Positions 18,233 through 27,392 of a stretch of 64,000 nucleotides of DNA are shown here, piece by piece (positions within the stretch are counted from its first letter, which is position 1; the number at the start of each line of letters is the position of its first letter). The notes beneath the pieces were generated by a model. That model was not told where the DNA came from. It was given only the letters and a program-made list of their open reading frames with translations, and searched no databases. The translations under genes and the position numbers were made by a program. This DNA is from Bordetella genomosp. 9 (lineage in GTDB: Bacteria; Pseudomonadota; Gammaproteobacteria; Burkholderiales; Burkholderiaceae_B): positions 62,001-126,000 of the forward strand of contig NZ_NEVJ01000003.1 of NCBI RefSeq assembly GCF_002261425.1, read 5' to 3'.

Positions 18233-18997
18233 TTACACCCGCTTCAGCCAGGCGCCCGGCCAGTGCGTGATGTTCTGGTCGAGCGCGCTTTCGTTGAACG
18301 GCCAGGAAGGCGTCGCCACCTTGAATTCCGGGTGTTTTTTCGCGAAATCGCGCGCCGCGTCCGTCGGGTTGTCCGTGGTCCAGGTGGCGGTGCCGCGCGG
18401 TACGTCCGCCAGGTCGTACATGATGCCGTCGGTCGCCACGATGTACGATCCCGGCGTGACCAGTCCGGAGTACAGCTCCAGCTCCTGCAGCACGTGGTCG
18501 TAGGTGTGGTTGGAATCCAGGATGACCAGCACCTTTTCGCCGGGCTTCACCAGCGATGCGACGTGGCGCACGGTTTCCGGCGCGGTCGAGCTGCCTTCCA
18601 CCAGGGTGATGTACGGCATCAGGGGATGCGCCTCGATGGCCGCGCGATTGTGCGGACGGATCTCGATATCGATCCCGACGATGCGGCCGCGTCCCATCGC
18701 CTTGCACAGGGATGCGTAGAACACCAGCGAACCGCCGTGGGCCACGCCGGTCTCGATGATCACGTCCGGCTGCAGCTGGGTGATCACTTCCTGCATCCGC
18801 ACCATGTCTTCCGGCAGCTGGATCACGGGACGACCCATCCAGCTGAAGGTGTAATGGTATTTCTGGTCCCAGCCCACCCGGACCCACTGGCGCGAGATGG
18901 CCTCGAAGGCTTCCTTCGAGTAGAGGTCCAGGGAGCGCGTTTCCTTGCCCTCGGTGAGGGTCAGCAGCTTCGCATCGGTATCTATCAGCAGCTTCAT
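18233..18997 (-). CDS. CmcI/cephalosporin-hydroxylase family protein, probable sugar O-methyltransferase
   Basis: 254 residues. The SAM-binding Rossmann fold is suggested by VIIETGVAHGGSLVFYAS, IVGIDIEIRPHN and VILDSNHTYDHVLQEL, the pattern of the CmcI/rhamnosyl O-methyltransferase family. Despite the family name, most members in polysaccharide or glycan loci are thought to methylate sugar hydroxyls. The ATG overlaps the C-methyltransferase stop by 4 bases, and it is the last gene of the cluster that starts behind flagellin. I infer a late step, methylation of the sugar made here. The exact position is unknown. Confidence 0.75.
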   Translation of the reverse strand: MKLLIDTDAKLLTLTEGKETRSLDLYSKEAFEAISRQWVRVGWDQKYHYTFSWMGRPVIQLPEDMVRMQEVITQLQPDVIIETGVAHGGSLVFYASLCKAMGRGRIVGIDIEIRPHNRAAIEAHPLMPYITLVEGSSTAPETVRHVASLVKPGEKVLVILDSNHTYDHVLQELELYSGLVTPGSYIVATDGIMYDLADVPRGTATWTTDNPTDAARDFAKKHPEFKVATPSWPFNESALDQNITHWPGAWLKRV

Positions 18998-20175
18998 TGT
19001 TTGCTCCAGTCCGCGAGATCCATCCGGATATTCTGTTCCGCGAGGATTTTCAGATTTTCACTTCTGTAGTTGGGGTTCATGAGGACGGCCATCGCCACGC
19101 CGCGCCGCGCGGCCTGCGCCGGGCTGACGATGGGATGGCCGGTGCCGGGTACGAAGCGACCCTGCTTGTTGGGGTTCAGGTCGATGACGCAATCGATGCG
19201 CGTGCCGTCCGGGTCCAGCAGATTGGCCAGCGTCACGCCCTTGGCGCCGGCGCCCCAGACGGCGATCTTCATGCGTCCGCAGGCGTCGTCCAGCTGCGCC
19301 TTCAGATGCCCGATGAGGCGTGCTTCGGCGTCGGCGTAGGCCTGGGTCAGCGCGACCAGCTCCGCGGCATCGGCCGGCGGGGCGTCTCCGGCGGCGGGCT
19401 CGGTGGGCGTGGCTTCGACCCACAGGTATTGTTCGCCGAAGATGTAGTGCACGTCCTCGACGCGGAAGCCGGCGCGCTGGAACGCGGCGCGGATGGACGT
19501 CGCGGAGAACAGCGAGCAATGCTCGTAGAAGAAGTCCCAGATCACCTGCCCGCGCAATATCCATTCGACGGCGGGCGTTTCGAAGAACACGCGCGCGTCG
19601 CGCGACCGGGACAAGGCTGCCCTGACCGAATGCAGCAGATCCAACGGCGTCTGTATATGCTCGATCACGTGGCGGCAGATGACGATGTCGGCTGGGACGG
19701 CCGCGCAGGAGGCGTCGTAGTACGACTTGCGGAAGGACAGCCGGCCGTCCAGCTCCGTTTCCGGGCCGATATAGCTGGGATCGAATCCTATGCCCCGGTT
19801 GCCGGCGGCCAGGTCGCCGACCAGCTTGCGCAGGAATTCGCCCTTGCCGCAGCCGACTTCGACGATCGTGCAGTCGCGTACCTGCCTGTCGCGCACCAGC
19901 ATCGCGGCCAGCCCGTCCAGATAGGCGTCGAAGTGCGCGGAATGCGATTGCGCGTTGTCATAGCTCTGCCCATAGGACAGCCTGGCCGGATCGAAGCTGC
20001 GGTTGAAGACGAAGCCGCAGGATGGGCAGGCAGCCATGTCCAGGCGGCCCCGAGCGATGCGGCGCGCTTCTTCCGCCGTGTCGTAGACCAGGTGCTGGTG
20101 GCACGGCACGTCCGGACGGCTGACGAAAGGCGGGGAGGCCGGCGTGCCGCAAAGCGGGCAGGTCGCTATATGCAT
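18994..20175 (-). CDS. Sugar C-methyltransferase of the TylC3/EvaC type
   Basis: 393 residues from ATG at 20175 (MHIATCPLCG). A zinc-binding head has Cys6, Cys9, Cys50 and Cys53. The SAM-dependent core has IVEVGCGKGEFLR (about 104-116) and the CRHVIEHI segment, and Glu218-His219 in FFYEHCSLFS sits where EvaC/TylC3 enzymes carry their catalytic Glu-His pair. A C-terminal Rossmann-like domain (WGAGAKGVTLANLL) completes the three-part layout. These enzymes add a methyl to C-3 of a 4-keto-6-deoxy sugar nucleotide. The gene overlaps both neighbours (10 and 4 bases). The substrate is inferred to be the CDP-4-keto-6-deoxyhexose from the RfbF/RfbG pair. Confidence 0.82.
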   Translation of the reverse strand: MHIATCPLCGTPASPPFVSRPDVPCHQHLVYDTAEEARRIARGRLDMAACPSCGFVFNRSFDPARLSYGQSYDNAQSHSAHFDAYLDGLAAMLVRDRQVRDCTIVEVGCGKGEFLRKLVGDLAAGNRGIGFDPSYIGPETELDGRLSFRKSYYDASCAAVPADIVICRHVIEHIQTPLDLLHSVRAALSRSRDARVFFETPAVEWILRGQVIWDFFYEHCSLFSATSIRAAFQRAGFRVEDVHYIFGEQYLWVEATPTEPAAGDAPPADAAELVALTQAYADAEARLIGHLKAQLDDACGRMKIAVWGAGAKGVTLANLLDPDGTRIDCVIDLNPNKQGRFVPGTGHPIVSPAQAARRGVAMAVLMNPNYRSENLKILAEQNIRMDLADWSKQ

Positions 20176-21047
20176 TCGAGTGTTCTCATCAGGCCTTCCC
20201 GCAGCGCGAGCGACTGCCGCCAGCCCAGGCTGGCGAGCCGGTCGTTGCGGCCGAAGAGGCTGGCGGGTCCCCTGGCGCCGCCGGGGGTCAGGTCGAGTAC
20301 GGGATCGGGGCTGGCGCCCAGCGTGGCGGCGATTTCGCGGACGATGGTTTCTATCGCCGTGGCCTGGCCCGAGCACAGGTTGTAGCAGCCATGGGCCCGC
20401 TCGCCGAGCAGCGCGTGAAACGCGGTGGCGACGTCCGACACATGCATGAAGTCGCGCCGGGCGTCATGGTGCACGCCAAAGGGCGCGATGTCGCCGCGCA
20501 GCGCATCGGCCAGCGCCGGTACCAGGCGCCGGCGGCCTTCACCCTGGCCGTACAGCAGGAAGATCCGGCCCCAGGCCCATGCGACGTCGTGCGATTCGCA
20601 GATGTCCCGTACGCGTCCCTGGGTATCCAGCTTGGCCTTGCCATAGGGCGTGGCCGGCTCGACGGGTGTGTTTGCCTCATCGCAGGGCGTGTCGTCGTGG
20701 CGGTATTCGTAGCAGGTGCCGGCGGCGACGACGCGCGTGCCGCCGCCGCGGCAGAACGCCTCCACCAGACGCGCGGTGGCATCGCCCCATGCCTCATTGA
20801 GCGGCGAATCCCAGAATTTGCCGTGCTCCACATACCAGGCCAGATGCAGCAGGTGCGTGGCCCGCGCGGCGTCGACGATGCGGGCGTGATCGCGGGTGTC
20901 CAGCAGGTCGGCTTCGATGAATCGGACGTCTCCCGCGCCATCGGGACGGCGCCGTCCGACCACGACGACCTCGATCCCGCGCGCGACCAGGACGTCGAGC
21001 ACGTGGCGGCCGATGAAGCCGCTGGCGCCGGTCAGCAGCACCTTCAT
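20166..21047 (-). CDS. NAD(P)-dependent sugar epimerase/4-reductase (SDR family)
   Basis: 293 residues from ATG at 21047. The N-terminal nucleotide site is GASGFIGRHV, and the active site is the AGTCYEY segment plus the YxxxK pair in TPYGKAKLD. This is the extended SDR fold of sugar-nucleotide epimerases and 4-ketoreductases. In this cluster the expected job is final reduction of the C-4 keto group after epimerisation and C-methylation. Which stereochemistry results cannot be told from sequence. The start overlaps the 3,5-epimerase stop by 4 bases. Confidence 0.82.
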   Translation of the reverse strand: MKVLLTGASGFIGRHVLDVLVARGIEVVVVGRRRPDGAGDVRFIEADLLDTRDHARIVDAARATHLLHLAWYVEHGKFWDSPLNEAWGDATARLVEAFCRGGGTRVVAAGTCYEYRHDDTPCDEANTPVEPATPYGKAKLDTQGRVRDICESHDVAWAWGRIFLLYGQGEGRRRLVPALADALRGDIAPFGVHHDARRDFMHVSDVATAFHALLGERAHGCYNLCSGQATAIETIVREIAATLGASPDPVLDLTPGGARGPASLFGRNDRLASLGWRQSLALREGLMRTLECI

Positions 21048-21622
21048 CCGGCGTTCTTCACGGGGATGTCGTACCCCATGAAGGCCTCGTCCAGGAAGGC
21101 GCGTTCCGCGTCCTTGGGCGACATATTGCGCACGGGCAGGGGCCATGAAATGCCCACACGCGGGTCCAGCGGGTGCAGGCCGGCCTCGGCGCCGGGCGCG
21201 TAGGCGCGCGTATTGCAGTAGACCAGCTCCGTGTCCGGCGCGAGCGCCTGGAAGCCATGGGCAAAGCCTTCCGGCACCAGCAGCGCGACGCCGTTCGTCG
21301 CCGACAACTTCTCGGCATGCCATTGCAGGAAGGTCGGCGAGCCCTTGCGCATATCCACCGCGACGTCCCACAGCTCCCCGCGCAGGCACATCACCAGCTT
21401 CATCTCGGCGTGGGGCGCGAGTTGCATGTGCATGCCGCGCACGGTGCCGGGATGGATGGTCAGGCTGTGGTTGACGTGGGCGATGGGGCCGGTCCAGCCC
21501 GCTTCCCGCAGGGTATCGGCGCAGAACAGCCGCTCGAAGTAACCGCGGTCGTCGGCGTGCGCGCCGCGATGGACGGTATGGACGCCGGGCAGCGCGCACG
21601 GCCTGATTTCGAGATTGCTCAT
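21044..21622 (-). CDS. RfbC/RmlC-type 4-keto-6-deoxysugar 3,5-epimerase
   Basis: 192 residues, a single cupin domain of the usual RmlC length. RGMHMQ places the catalytic His at residue 65, the conserved segments LVPEGFAHGFQAL and YCNTRAY follow, and the C-terminal MSPKDAERAFLDEA resembles the usual LSxKD region. RmlC normally works on dTDP-4-keto-6-deoxyglucose, but here no RmlA/B is present and the partners are CDP-sugar enzymes, so a CDP substrate is inferred. Some relatives epimerise only C-3 or only C-5. It overlaps rfbG by 4 bases. Confidence 0.88.
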   Translation of the reverse strand: MSNLEIRPCALPGVHTVHRGAHADDRGYFERLFCADTLREAGWTGPIAHVNHSLTIHPGTVRGMHMQLAPHAEMKLVMCLRGELWDVAVDMRKGSPTFLQWHAEKLSATNGVALLVPEGFAHGFQALAPDTELVYCNTRAYAPGAEAGLHPLDPRVGISWPLPVRNMSPKDAERAFLDEAFMGYDIPVKNAG

Positions 21623-22689
21623 GACGTACGCTCGAACAGATCAATGTGGGCGTGGCAGAGCGCGCGCCCGTCGCCGCCCTGTTTCAGCTGGCGATACCAT
21701 TCCATGGTCAGGCGGACGGCCTCGGCGGCGGACCAGCGAGGCACGATGCCCAGGATGTGCCGAGCCTTGGCGGTTTCCAACGCGAGATGGTGCGTTTCGT
21801 GCGGGCCGTTGGCGTCGGGTTGGCCGAATTCGACCGCGCCTTCGCCGTAGACCTCGCGCGCCAGGTCGACGATGTCGCGCACGCACAGCACGTCGTCCGC
21901 GGCAGGGCCGATGTTGTAGGCATCCGCCAGGGCCGGCTCGTGCCACAGCCTTTCAGCCAGGCAGAGATAGGCGTTCAGCGGCTCCAGGACATGCTGCCAT
22001 GGGCGCACCGCCGCCGGATTGCGGACCTGCAGCGTGCGGCCGGCCTGCCAGGCGCCGATGGCGTCGGGGATCAGCCTGTCCTGCGACCAGTCGCCGCCGC
22101 CGATCACGTTGCCGGCACGGACGCTCGCCAGCGGCACGCCGGCCGAGCGCAGGAATGCATCCCGGTAGCTCGCGATGACGATCTCGGCGGCCGCCTTGCT
22201 GGCGCTGTAGGGGTCATGCCCGCCCAGCGTGTCGGTCTCGCGGTACGGCAAGAAGGTGCGCTGGTCCCGGTACACCTTGTCGGTGGTCACGGCGACGATG
22301 GCGCGCACCGATCCCGCGCGGCGGGCAGCCTCCAGCACGTGGACGGTGCCCATCACGTTGGAACCGAAGGTGAATACCGGGTCGCCGTAGCTGGCCCTGA
22401 CCAGCGGCTGCGCGGCAAGGTGCAGCACCACTTCCGGCTGGAAGGCGTCGACGATACGATCCAGCGCCGGCATGTCGCGGACGTCGCACAGATGGCTGCG
22501 GAGTCCTTCGGACACCCGCGCCAGCTCGAACAGGTTCGGGTGGGTGGCCGGCGGCAGCGACACCCCGCTCACCGTCGCGCCCAGGCGTTGCAGCCAGATC
22601 GCCAGCCAGGCGCCCTTGAAACCGGTGTGGCCGGTCAACAGTACCCGGCGGCCGCGCCAGAACGCGGGCGAGGGGATGGGTGTCACCAT
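21619..22689 (-). CDS. rfbG: CDP-glucose 4,6-dehydratase
   Basis: 356 residues from ATG at 22689 (MVTPIPS); an upstream in-frame start at 22719 would overlap rfbF by 37 bases and is less likely. SDR fold: [15 protein letters not shown] for NAD, VTTDKVY, and the YxxxK pair in [20 protein letters not shown] and the IGGGDW stretch are typical of CDP-glucose dehydratases. It makes CDP-4-keto-6-deoxyglucose. rfbF ends inside its start by 7 bases. No RfbH homologue (3-deoxygenation) is in the cluster, which argues against a 3,6-dideoxy product. Confidence 0.93.
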   Translation of the reverse strand: MVTPIPSPAFWRGRRVLLTGHTGFKGAWLAIWLQRLGATVSGVSLPPATHPNLFELARVSEGLRSHLCDVRDMPALDRIVDAFQPEVVLHLAAQPLVRASYGDPVFTFGSNVMGTVHVLEAARRAGSVRAIVAVTTDKVYRDQRTFLPYRETDTLGGHDPYSASKAAAEIVIASYRDAFLRSAGVPLASVRAGNVIGGGDWSQDRLIPDAIGAWQAGRTLQVRNPAAVRPWQHVLEPLNAYLCLAERLWHEPALADAYNIGPAADDVLCVRDIVDLAREVYGEGAVEFGQPDANGPHETHHLALETAKARHILGIVPRWSAAEAVRLTMEWYRQLKQGGDGRALCHAHIDLFERTS

Positions 22690-23453
22690 AGCTTCCACGG
22701 CGCCTGGTTGCGCGCCCACAGGTCCTCGAGCAGATTCTTCTCGCGCAAGGTGTCCATGGGCTGCCAGAAGCCGTGGTGCTCGTAGGCCATCAGGTCGCCC
22801 TGCCTGGCCAGTTGTTCCAGGGGCTTCAGTTCCCAGGGGCTATCGTCGTCGTCGATCAGCGAGATGGTCTTCGGCGACAGGACGAAGAAACCGCCATTGA
22901 TCAGGCCGCCGTCGCCAGGCGGCTTTTCCTGGAAGCCCGTGACCTGCGCATTGTCCAGCATCAGCGCGCCGTAGCGGCCGGGCGGCCGTACCGCCGTGAC
23001 GGTGGCGGCGCGTCCGTGTTCGCGGTGGAAGCGGATCAGCGATGAGATATCGACGTCGGCCACGCCGTCGCCGTAGGTGAAGCAGAAGGCTTCTTCGTCC
23101 TTGACGTACTGGGCGACCCGCTTCAGGCGGCCGCCCGTCATCGTGTTCTCGCCGGTGTCCACCAGGGTGACGCGCCACGGTTCGGCCTTGCGCTCGTGGA
23201 CGACCATCTCGTTCCGCGCCATGTCCAGCGTGATGTCGGACATGTGCAGGAAGTAGTTGGCGAAGTACTCCTTGATCATGTAGCCCTTGTACCCGCAGCA
23301 GATCACGAAGTCGTTCACGCCATGGGCGGAATAGATCTTCATGATGTGCCACAGGATCGGACGGCCGCCGATTTCTATCATGGGCTTGGGCCGCAGATGG
23401 GTTTCTTCCGAAATCCGCGTCCCAAGGCCGCCGGCCAGGATTACCGCTTTCAT
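22683..23453 (-). CDS. rfbF: Glucose-1-phosphate cytidylyltransferase
   Basis: 256 residues from ATG at 23453. The nucleotidyltransferase signature [13 protein letters not shown] plus [18 protein letters not shown] is at the N terminus, then [21 protein letters not shown] and the metal-binding YGDGVADVD, all characteristic of RfbF and not of RmlA. It forms CDP-glucose from glucose-1-phosphate and CTP, the first committed step of the pathway here. It begins 5 bases after the stop of the large glycosyltransferase gene. Confidence 0.95.
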   Translation of the reverse strand: MKAVILAGGLGTRISEETHLRPKPMIEIGGRPILWHIMKIYSAHGVNDFVICCGYKGYMIKEYFANYFLHMSDITLDMARNEMVVHERKAEPWRVTLVDTGENTMTGGRLKRVAQYVKDEEAFCFTYGDGVADVDISSLIRFHREHGRAATVTAVRPPGRYGALMLDNAQVTGFQEKPPGDGGLINGGFFVLSPKTISLIDDDDSPWELKPLEQLARQGDLMAYEHHGFWQPMDTLREKNLLEDLWARNQAPWKLW

Positions 23454-23458
23454 GATGG

Positions 23459-26400
23459 CTAGTTCCCGAAACGCGCTTTCAGAACCCGCAGGATTTCTTT
23501 CCGCAGCTTCTCGAACTCGGCCGCGGGCAAGGCCGGCTGCGCCAGCTTGGTGAAATCCTTCAGGTAGTAGTCGTAGAAGTCCGCGCGGGGCAGGGCCCGC
23601 TTCTGGCCCGTCATGCGCTGCTCCGTACTGGTGTCGCGCTGGCCGAAGTAGCGTCGGTAGTACGCGGCATCGTCGACGTACTGGAGCTTGCCGGTCCACA
23701 GCAGGCGGCTGATCAGGACGTGATCCCAGGAAATGGTGCCCGTGATCTCGAAACCCTCCAGGGCGGCGCGGCGGAAGACCGAATGCAGGATGGTGCAGTT
23801 GGCGACCTTGGCGACCGAATTCATGTACCGCACGACCGGCGATTCGTCGGAGAAGTCATACACCGCGGCCGGGACCGGGCCGGTACGGCCGTCCATGACC
23901 GAATGCGGCATGCCGCAGGCCATCGCCGTTCCGGGCGCCGCCGCGATCGCGTTCAAGGTCTTCCGAAGGTAGCCATCCGACAGATAGTCATGGCCGCCCA
24001 GCCACATGAAGTATTCCGAGCTGGTCTGCTCGAACAGGAACTTCCAGTTCTTCAGCGCGCCGATGTTTTCCGGCTGGCGGACCAGCTCGAAGCGCTCGTC
24101 GCCGGCGGCCAGGTCGCGCAGTAGCTCCGCCGATCTGTCGGAAGAGGCGTTGTCCGAGACCAGGAACCTGACCGAGTCGACATCCTGCTTTTTCAGCGAC
24201 AGGATGGTCTGTTCGAGATACTTGTCCTCGTTGTAGACGGGTATGCCCAGGCAGAGCCGGTGCGCCACGTCCTTGCCTTTCAGCACGGCCGGCGCCTCGA
24301 TGGCGTCGGTCGTCGTCCCGGCGTCGGCTTGCGCCTGGGGCGGCGCGGCCACGGGCTTGGCCGGCGCCTTGGGCAACTGGGTGGCCAGGTAGCTGGCCGC
24401 GGCCGCCGCGCTGCCGGCCTCCAGCACGCGATGGGCCAGGTCGGGCGATCGATAGGCCGTGTGCAGGATGAAGGCCAGCTTGGCCCGCTGGTTGTCATCC
24501 AGCGTCTTGATGCGCTGGTCGTCCGGCACGAAGATGGCGTCGCAGCTCAGCATCTGCGAATGGACATTGGCGTGTTGCTGCCGCAGGATGGGGTCGGAGA
24601 ACAGGCTGGCCGCACGGTGATTGTCCAGCCGCAGCAGGCGGAAGCCATGCTTGGCGACCAGCTTGCTGACCGTGCCCAGGTCGGTCTGTTTCTTGAAAAC
24701 GTCCACGAACATGACCCGGACATGGACGATCAGCAGGTTGGGCAGCAGGTCTTCCGCGCCTTGCAGGATCTTCTTGTTGTCGTGGCTATCGTTCAGGACC
24801 AGCCAGTCCAGGGTCTCCAGGCCGTCGATGCGATCCAGCCGGACGGTGGCGATGGGCAGCTTGGCCAGCAGGCTGGCGGGCTGTTGCATGAAGGGCTGCT
24901 GCTTGCCGGAGGGCAGGGGTTCGAGCGTCCCGCTCAATTCCGAATTCAGGCAGGTATACAGGACGCCGGGCTCGCCGTCGCCCAGGGCGATATGGCTCTG
25001 GTGATGATGCATCACCTTCTCGTACTTCAGCCGCGCCACGTCCTGGATACGGCTGGCCGGGTCCAGGACCACGATGGACAGGGCCTTGGTACGGTTCGGA
25101 ACCTGGAAGATCGGCGTGTTGTAGAGCGTCCCGCCATGGTCCACGGCCACGACCTTGCCCTTGATGCCGAACTGGAAGGAATCGCTTTTCTCGGGCTCCG
25201 GGGGCAGGGCGTCGGTGTCGGGCCGCACCACCTCCATGGGGGCGTCTTCGTCCTCGAACCACGGTTTGCCGTCGGGGGTGAAGGCGACCGCGCCGGGCGC
25301 CTTGCCGGCGCAATAGCGTTGCCAGATGGCGCGGAAAGCCGTCGCCAGATGGCCGGCGAAGCGCGGCGCGTTGCAGACGGGCGATTCCAGCAGGATCTGC
25401 CGCAGATGGCGGCGGATGGTCGCCAGGCTGTCCAGGTCGCTGACCAGGCCCACGCAGCGGGCGCGGTACTCGTCCCAGTCCTTGACGATCAGTTCGGGCA
25501 TGGCCACGTTGGCCAGGTGGGTGGCGGAGTGGCGTCCCGCGAAGGTCGGGCCTGGCAGCGTCACCACCGGTACGCCCATCAGCAGCGCTTCGCAGGTGGT
25601 CAGGCCGCCCGAATAGGGCCAGGGATCGAGCGCGACGTCGACGTCGTTGTAGCACTCGAACAGCTGGTAGTGCGGAGACTGGCCTTCCATGCGCAGGCGG
25701 TCGGCCTCGATGCCGTGGCCGGCCATGAAATCCTGGATGCGCTTGCGCATGGATTCCGTGCCGTAGCCGGCGCCTTTCAGGAACAGGTGCGAACCAGGCA
25801 CCGCCTGCATGAGTTCGGCCCAGCGCGTCAGCAGGACGTCATTGATCTTGGTCGGGTTGTTGAAGCAGCCGAACGTGACATAGCCGTGCTTGCTCGCCGG
25901 CAGCGGACCGACTTCCGGCAGCCGTGGCGGCGGCACGTAGCAGATATAGTCGTCCGGCATGCGGATCAGCTTTTCCGTATACATGTGATCGCTGCCGGGG
26001 GGCGATTCGACGCTATCGGTAATCAGATAGTCGATCGTTTCCAGCCCCGTCGTATTGATCAGGCCGCCGACCCATTTCACCAGGATGGGCGCCGGCTCCA
26101 GCGTCATGGTGCGCATGTGGGTGCCGGCGTTGTAACCCGCCAGGTCGATCAGGATGTCGATCTCATCTTCGCGGAACATCTCGGCCAGGGCGTCGTCGCC
26201 GACCTGCATGATGGGCGTCCACTTGGCCGCGACGGCCTGCAGCCGCTTGGTGATGTGGTCGACCGTCGAGGTCGTCGTGTAGAGGTAGAGCTCGATGCCG
26301 TGCTGGCTCAGCTGTTCGAGCGCGGTGGTGGTCATCGCGCCCACCGGGTGCTGGCGGAAGCCGTCCGAAAACATGCCGATGCGCAGTTTGCGGCTCGGGG

Positions 26401-27181
26401 AGCGGTCGGCCGGGACCGGCCGCTTGACGTCCTTGTTGGGCGGATAATAGGCCACCCACTGCTTGCAGGCCTCGAGGATTTCCTCCGCCGTTTTCTCCGG
26501 CATGTAGTGCAGCAGCGTCAGCCAGTTGGAGAATGCCGACGCATTGTGTTTCGGCGACAGCTTGATCGCTTCGCGATAGGTGGCTTCCGATTCGTCGAGC
26601 AGTCCCAGGTCGCGCTTGGTGCTGGCCAGGTTCGTCATGTGCGAATACCGGGCCTGCGGATCACGCCGGATCAGCTCTTCCTGCAGCGCGATGGCTTCCT
26701 CGAAGCGGAACGTGCCGACCAGCAGCTGCGCCTTGGTCCAGATGGCCGCCAGGGAGTCCGGGTTCAGCTCCAGCGAGCGGTTGATGTACTTCAAGCCTTC
26801 GTGGCTGTTGTTCATGCGCCAGAACACGTCGGCCAGCCCGTGGTAGGCGCCGGGCAGCTTGTCATTCAGCGAAATGGCGTGTTCGAAATGCTGGCGGGCG
26901 ACAGGGTCGTTGCTGCATTGCGTTTCCACCTGGGCCAGCAATACCCAGCCGTGCGGGTCTTCCGGGGCCAGTTCGACGACCTTTTCGGCCGCGTGGCGGG
27001 CGCCTTCCAGTTCCTTGGCCTTGGACAGCATGGTGCCCAGCGCCAGCCAGGCCTTCACGTCGTCGGGCGACTTTTTCGTCAGGGCGCGAAGCTGGTCCAC
27101 GGTCAGCGGGACCTGTGCGACGGGAGCAGCGCCGGGGCCGGATCGGCGAGCGGGCGGGGAAGGGCGGTGCGATTTTGCCAT
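23459..27181 (-). CDS. Multidomain glycosyltransferase: TPR + SPINDLY/OGT-like + FkbM-like + GT2
   Basis: 1240 residues with four parts. TPR-like repeats cover about 35-245. A GT41 (SPINDLY/O-GlcNAc transferase) catalytic region covers about 265-625, with SDGFRQHP (catalytic His area), [27 protein letters not shown] and GRHSATHL. An FkbM-like region covers about 670-880 ([16 protein letters not shown]), apparently without a clean SAM site. After a Pro/Ala linker, a family 2 glycosyltransferase covers 974-1240 ([36 protein letters not shown]). The gene lies directly behind fliC, separated by the fliC terminator, and leads the sugar cluster. I infer O-glycosylation of flagellin Ser/Thr by the OGT part and chain extension by the GT2 part. 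Confidence 0.85.
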   Translation of the reverse strand: MAKSHRPSPPARRSGPGAAPVAQVPLTVDQLRALTKKSPDDVKAWLALGTMLSKAKELEGARHAAEKVVELAPEDPHGWVLLAQVETQCSNDPVARQHFEHAISLNDKLPGAYHGLADVFWRMNNSHEGLKYINRSLELNPDSLAAIWTKAQLLVGTFRFEEAIALQEELIRRDPQARYSHMTNLASTKRDLGLLDESEATYREAIKLSPKHNASAFSNWLTLLHYMPEKTAEEILEACKQWVAYYPPNKDVKRPVPADRSPSRKLRIGMFSDGFRQHPVGAMTTTALEQLSQHGIELYLYTTTSTVDHITKRLQAVAAKWTPIMQVGDDALAEMFREDEIDILIDLAGYNAGTHMRTMTLEPAPILVKWVGGLINTTGLETIDYLITDSVESPPGSDHMYTEKLIRMPDDYICYVPPPRLPEVGPLPASKHGYVTFGCFNNPTKINDVLLTRWAELMQAVPGSHLFLKGAGYGTESMRKRIQDFMAGHGIEADRLRMEGQSPHYQLFECYNDVDVALDPWPYSGGLTTCEALLMGVPVVTLPGPTFAGRHSATHLANVAMPELIVKDWDEYRARCVGLVSDLDSLATIRRHLRQILLESPVCNAPRFAGHLATAFRAIWQRYCAGKAPGAVAFTPDGKPWFEDEDAPMEVVRPDTDALPPEPEKSDSFQFGIKGKVVAVDHGGTLYNTPIFQVPNRTKALSIVVLDPASRIQDVARLKYEKVMHHHQSHIALGDGEPGVLYTCLNSELSGTLEPLPSGKQQPFMQQPASLLAKLPIATVRLDRIDGLETLDWLVLNDSHDNKKILQGAEDLLPNLLIVHVRVMFVDVFKKQTDLGTVSKLVAKHGFRLLRLDNHRAASLFSDPILRQQHANVHSQMLSCDAIFVPDDQRIKTLDDNQRAKLAFILHTAYRSPDLAHRVLEAGSAAAAASYLATQLPKAPAKPVAAPPQAQADAGTTTDAIEAPAVLKGKDVAHRLCLGIPVYNEDKYLEQTILSLKKQDVDSVRFLVSDNASSDRSAELLRDLAAGDERFELVRQPENIGALKNWKFLFEQTSSEYFMWLGGHDYLSDGYLRKTLNAIAAAPGTAMACGMPHSVMDGRTGPVPAAVYDFSDESPVVRYMNSVAKVANCTILHSVFRRAALEGFEITGTISWDHVLISRLLWTGKLQYVDDAAYYRRYFGQRDTSTEQRMTGQKRALPRADFYDYYLKDFTKLAQPALPAAEFEKLRKEILRVLKARFGN

Positions 27182-27303
27182 GGCGGGACGCGATGCGGGT
27201 GGGTACAGAAAGTGACGAATGCCAGTCTAAATGCAGGCCCGCGGGCCAAATTCGATGGTCAGCGGCGAAAAATAGCGGCTTTTCCCCGGGCAGGCCGGGC
27301 GCG

Positions 27304-27340
27304 AAAAAAAGACCCCGCGGCACGGGGCCGGGGGGTCTTT
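27304..27340 (-). terminator. fliC terminator
   Basis: On the plus strand AAAGACCCC (27308-27316) pairs with GGGGTCTTT (27332-27340). In the minus direction the hairpin is followed by seven T residues (A7 at 27304-27310, which shares three bases with the stem). It lies about 50 bases after the fliC stop and would limit read-through into the glycosyltransferase operon. Confidence 0.8.
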
Positions 27341-27392
27341 CGGTACTGCGGGTGCCTGACGGGCAGCGAGCCGCCCGTCGGCCTGCTTGCGA

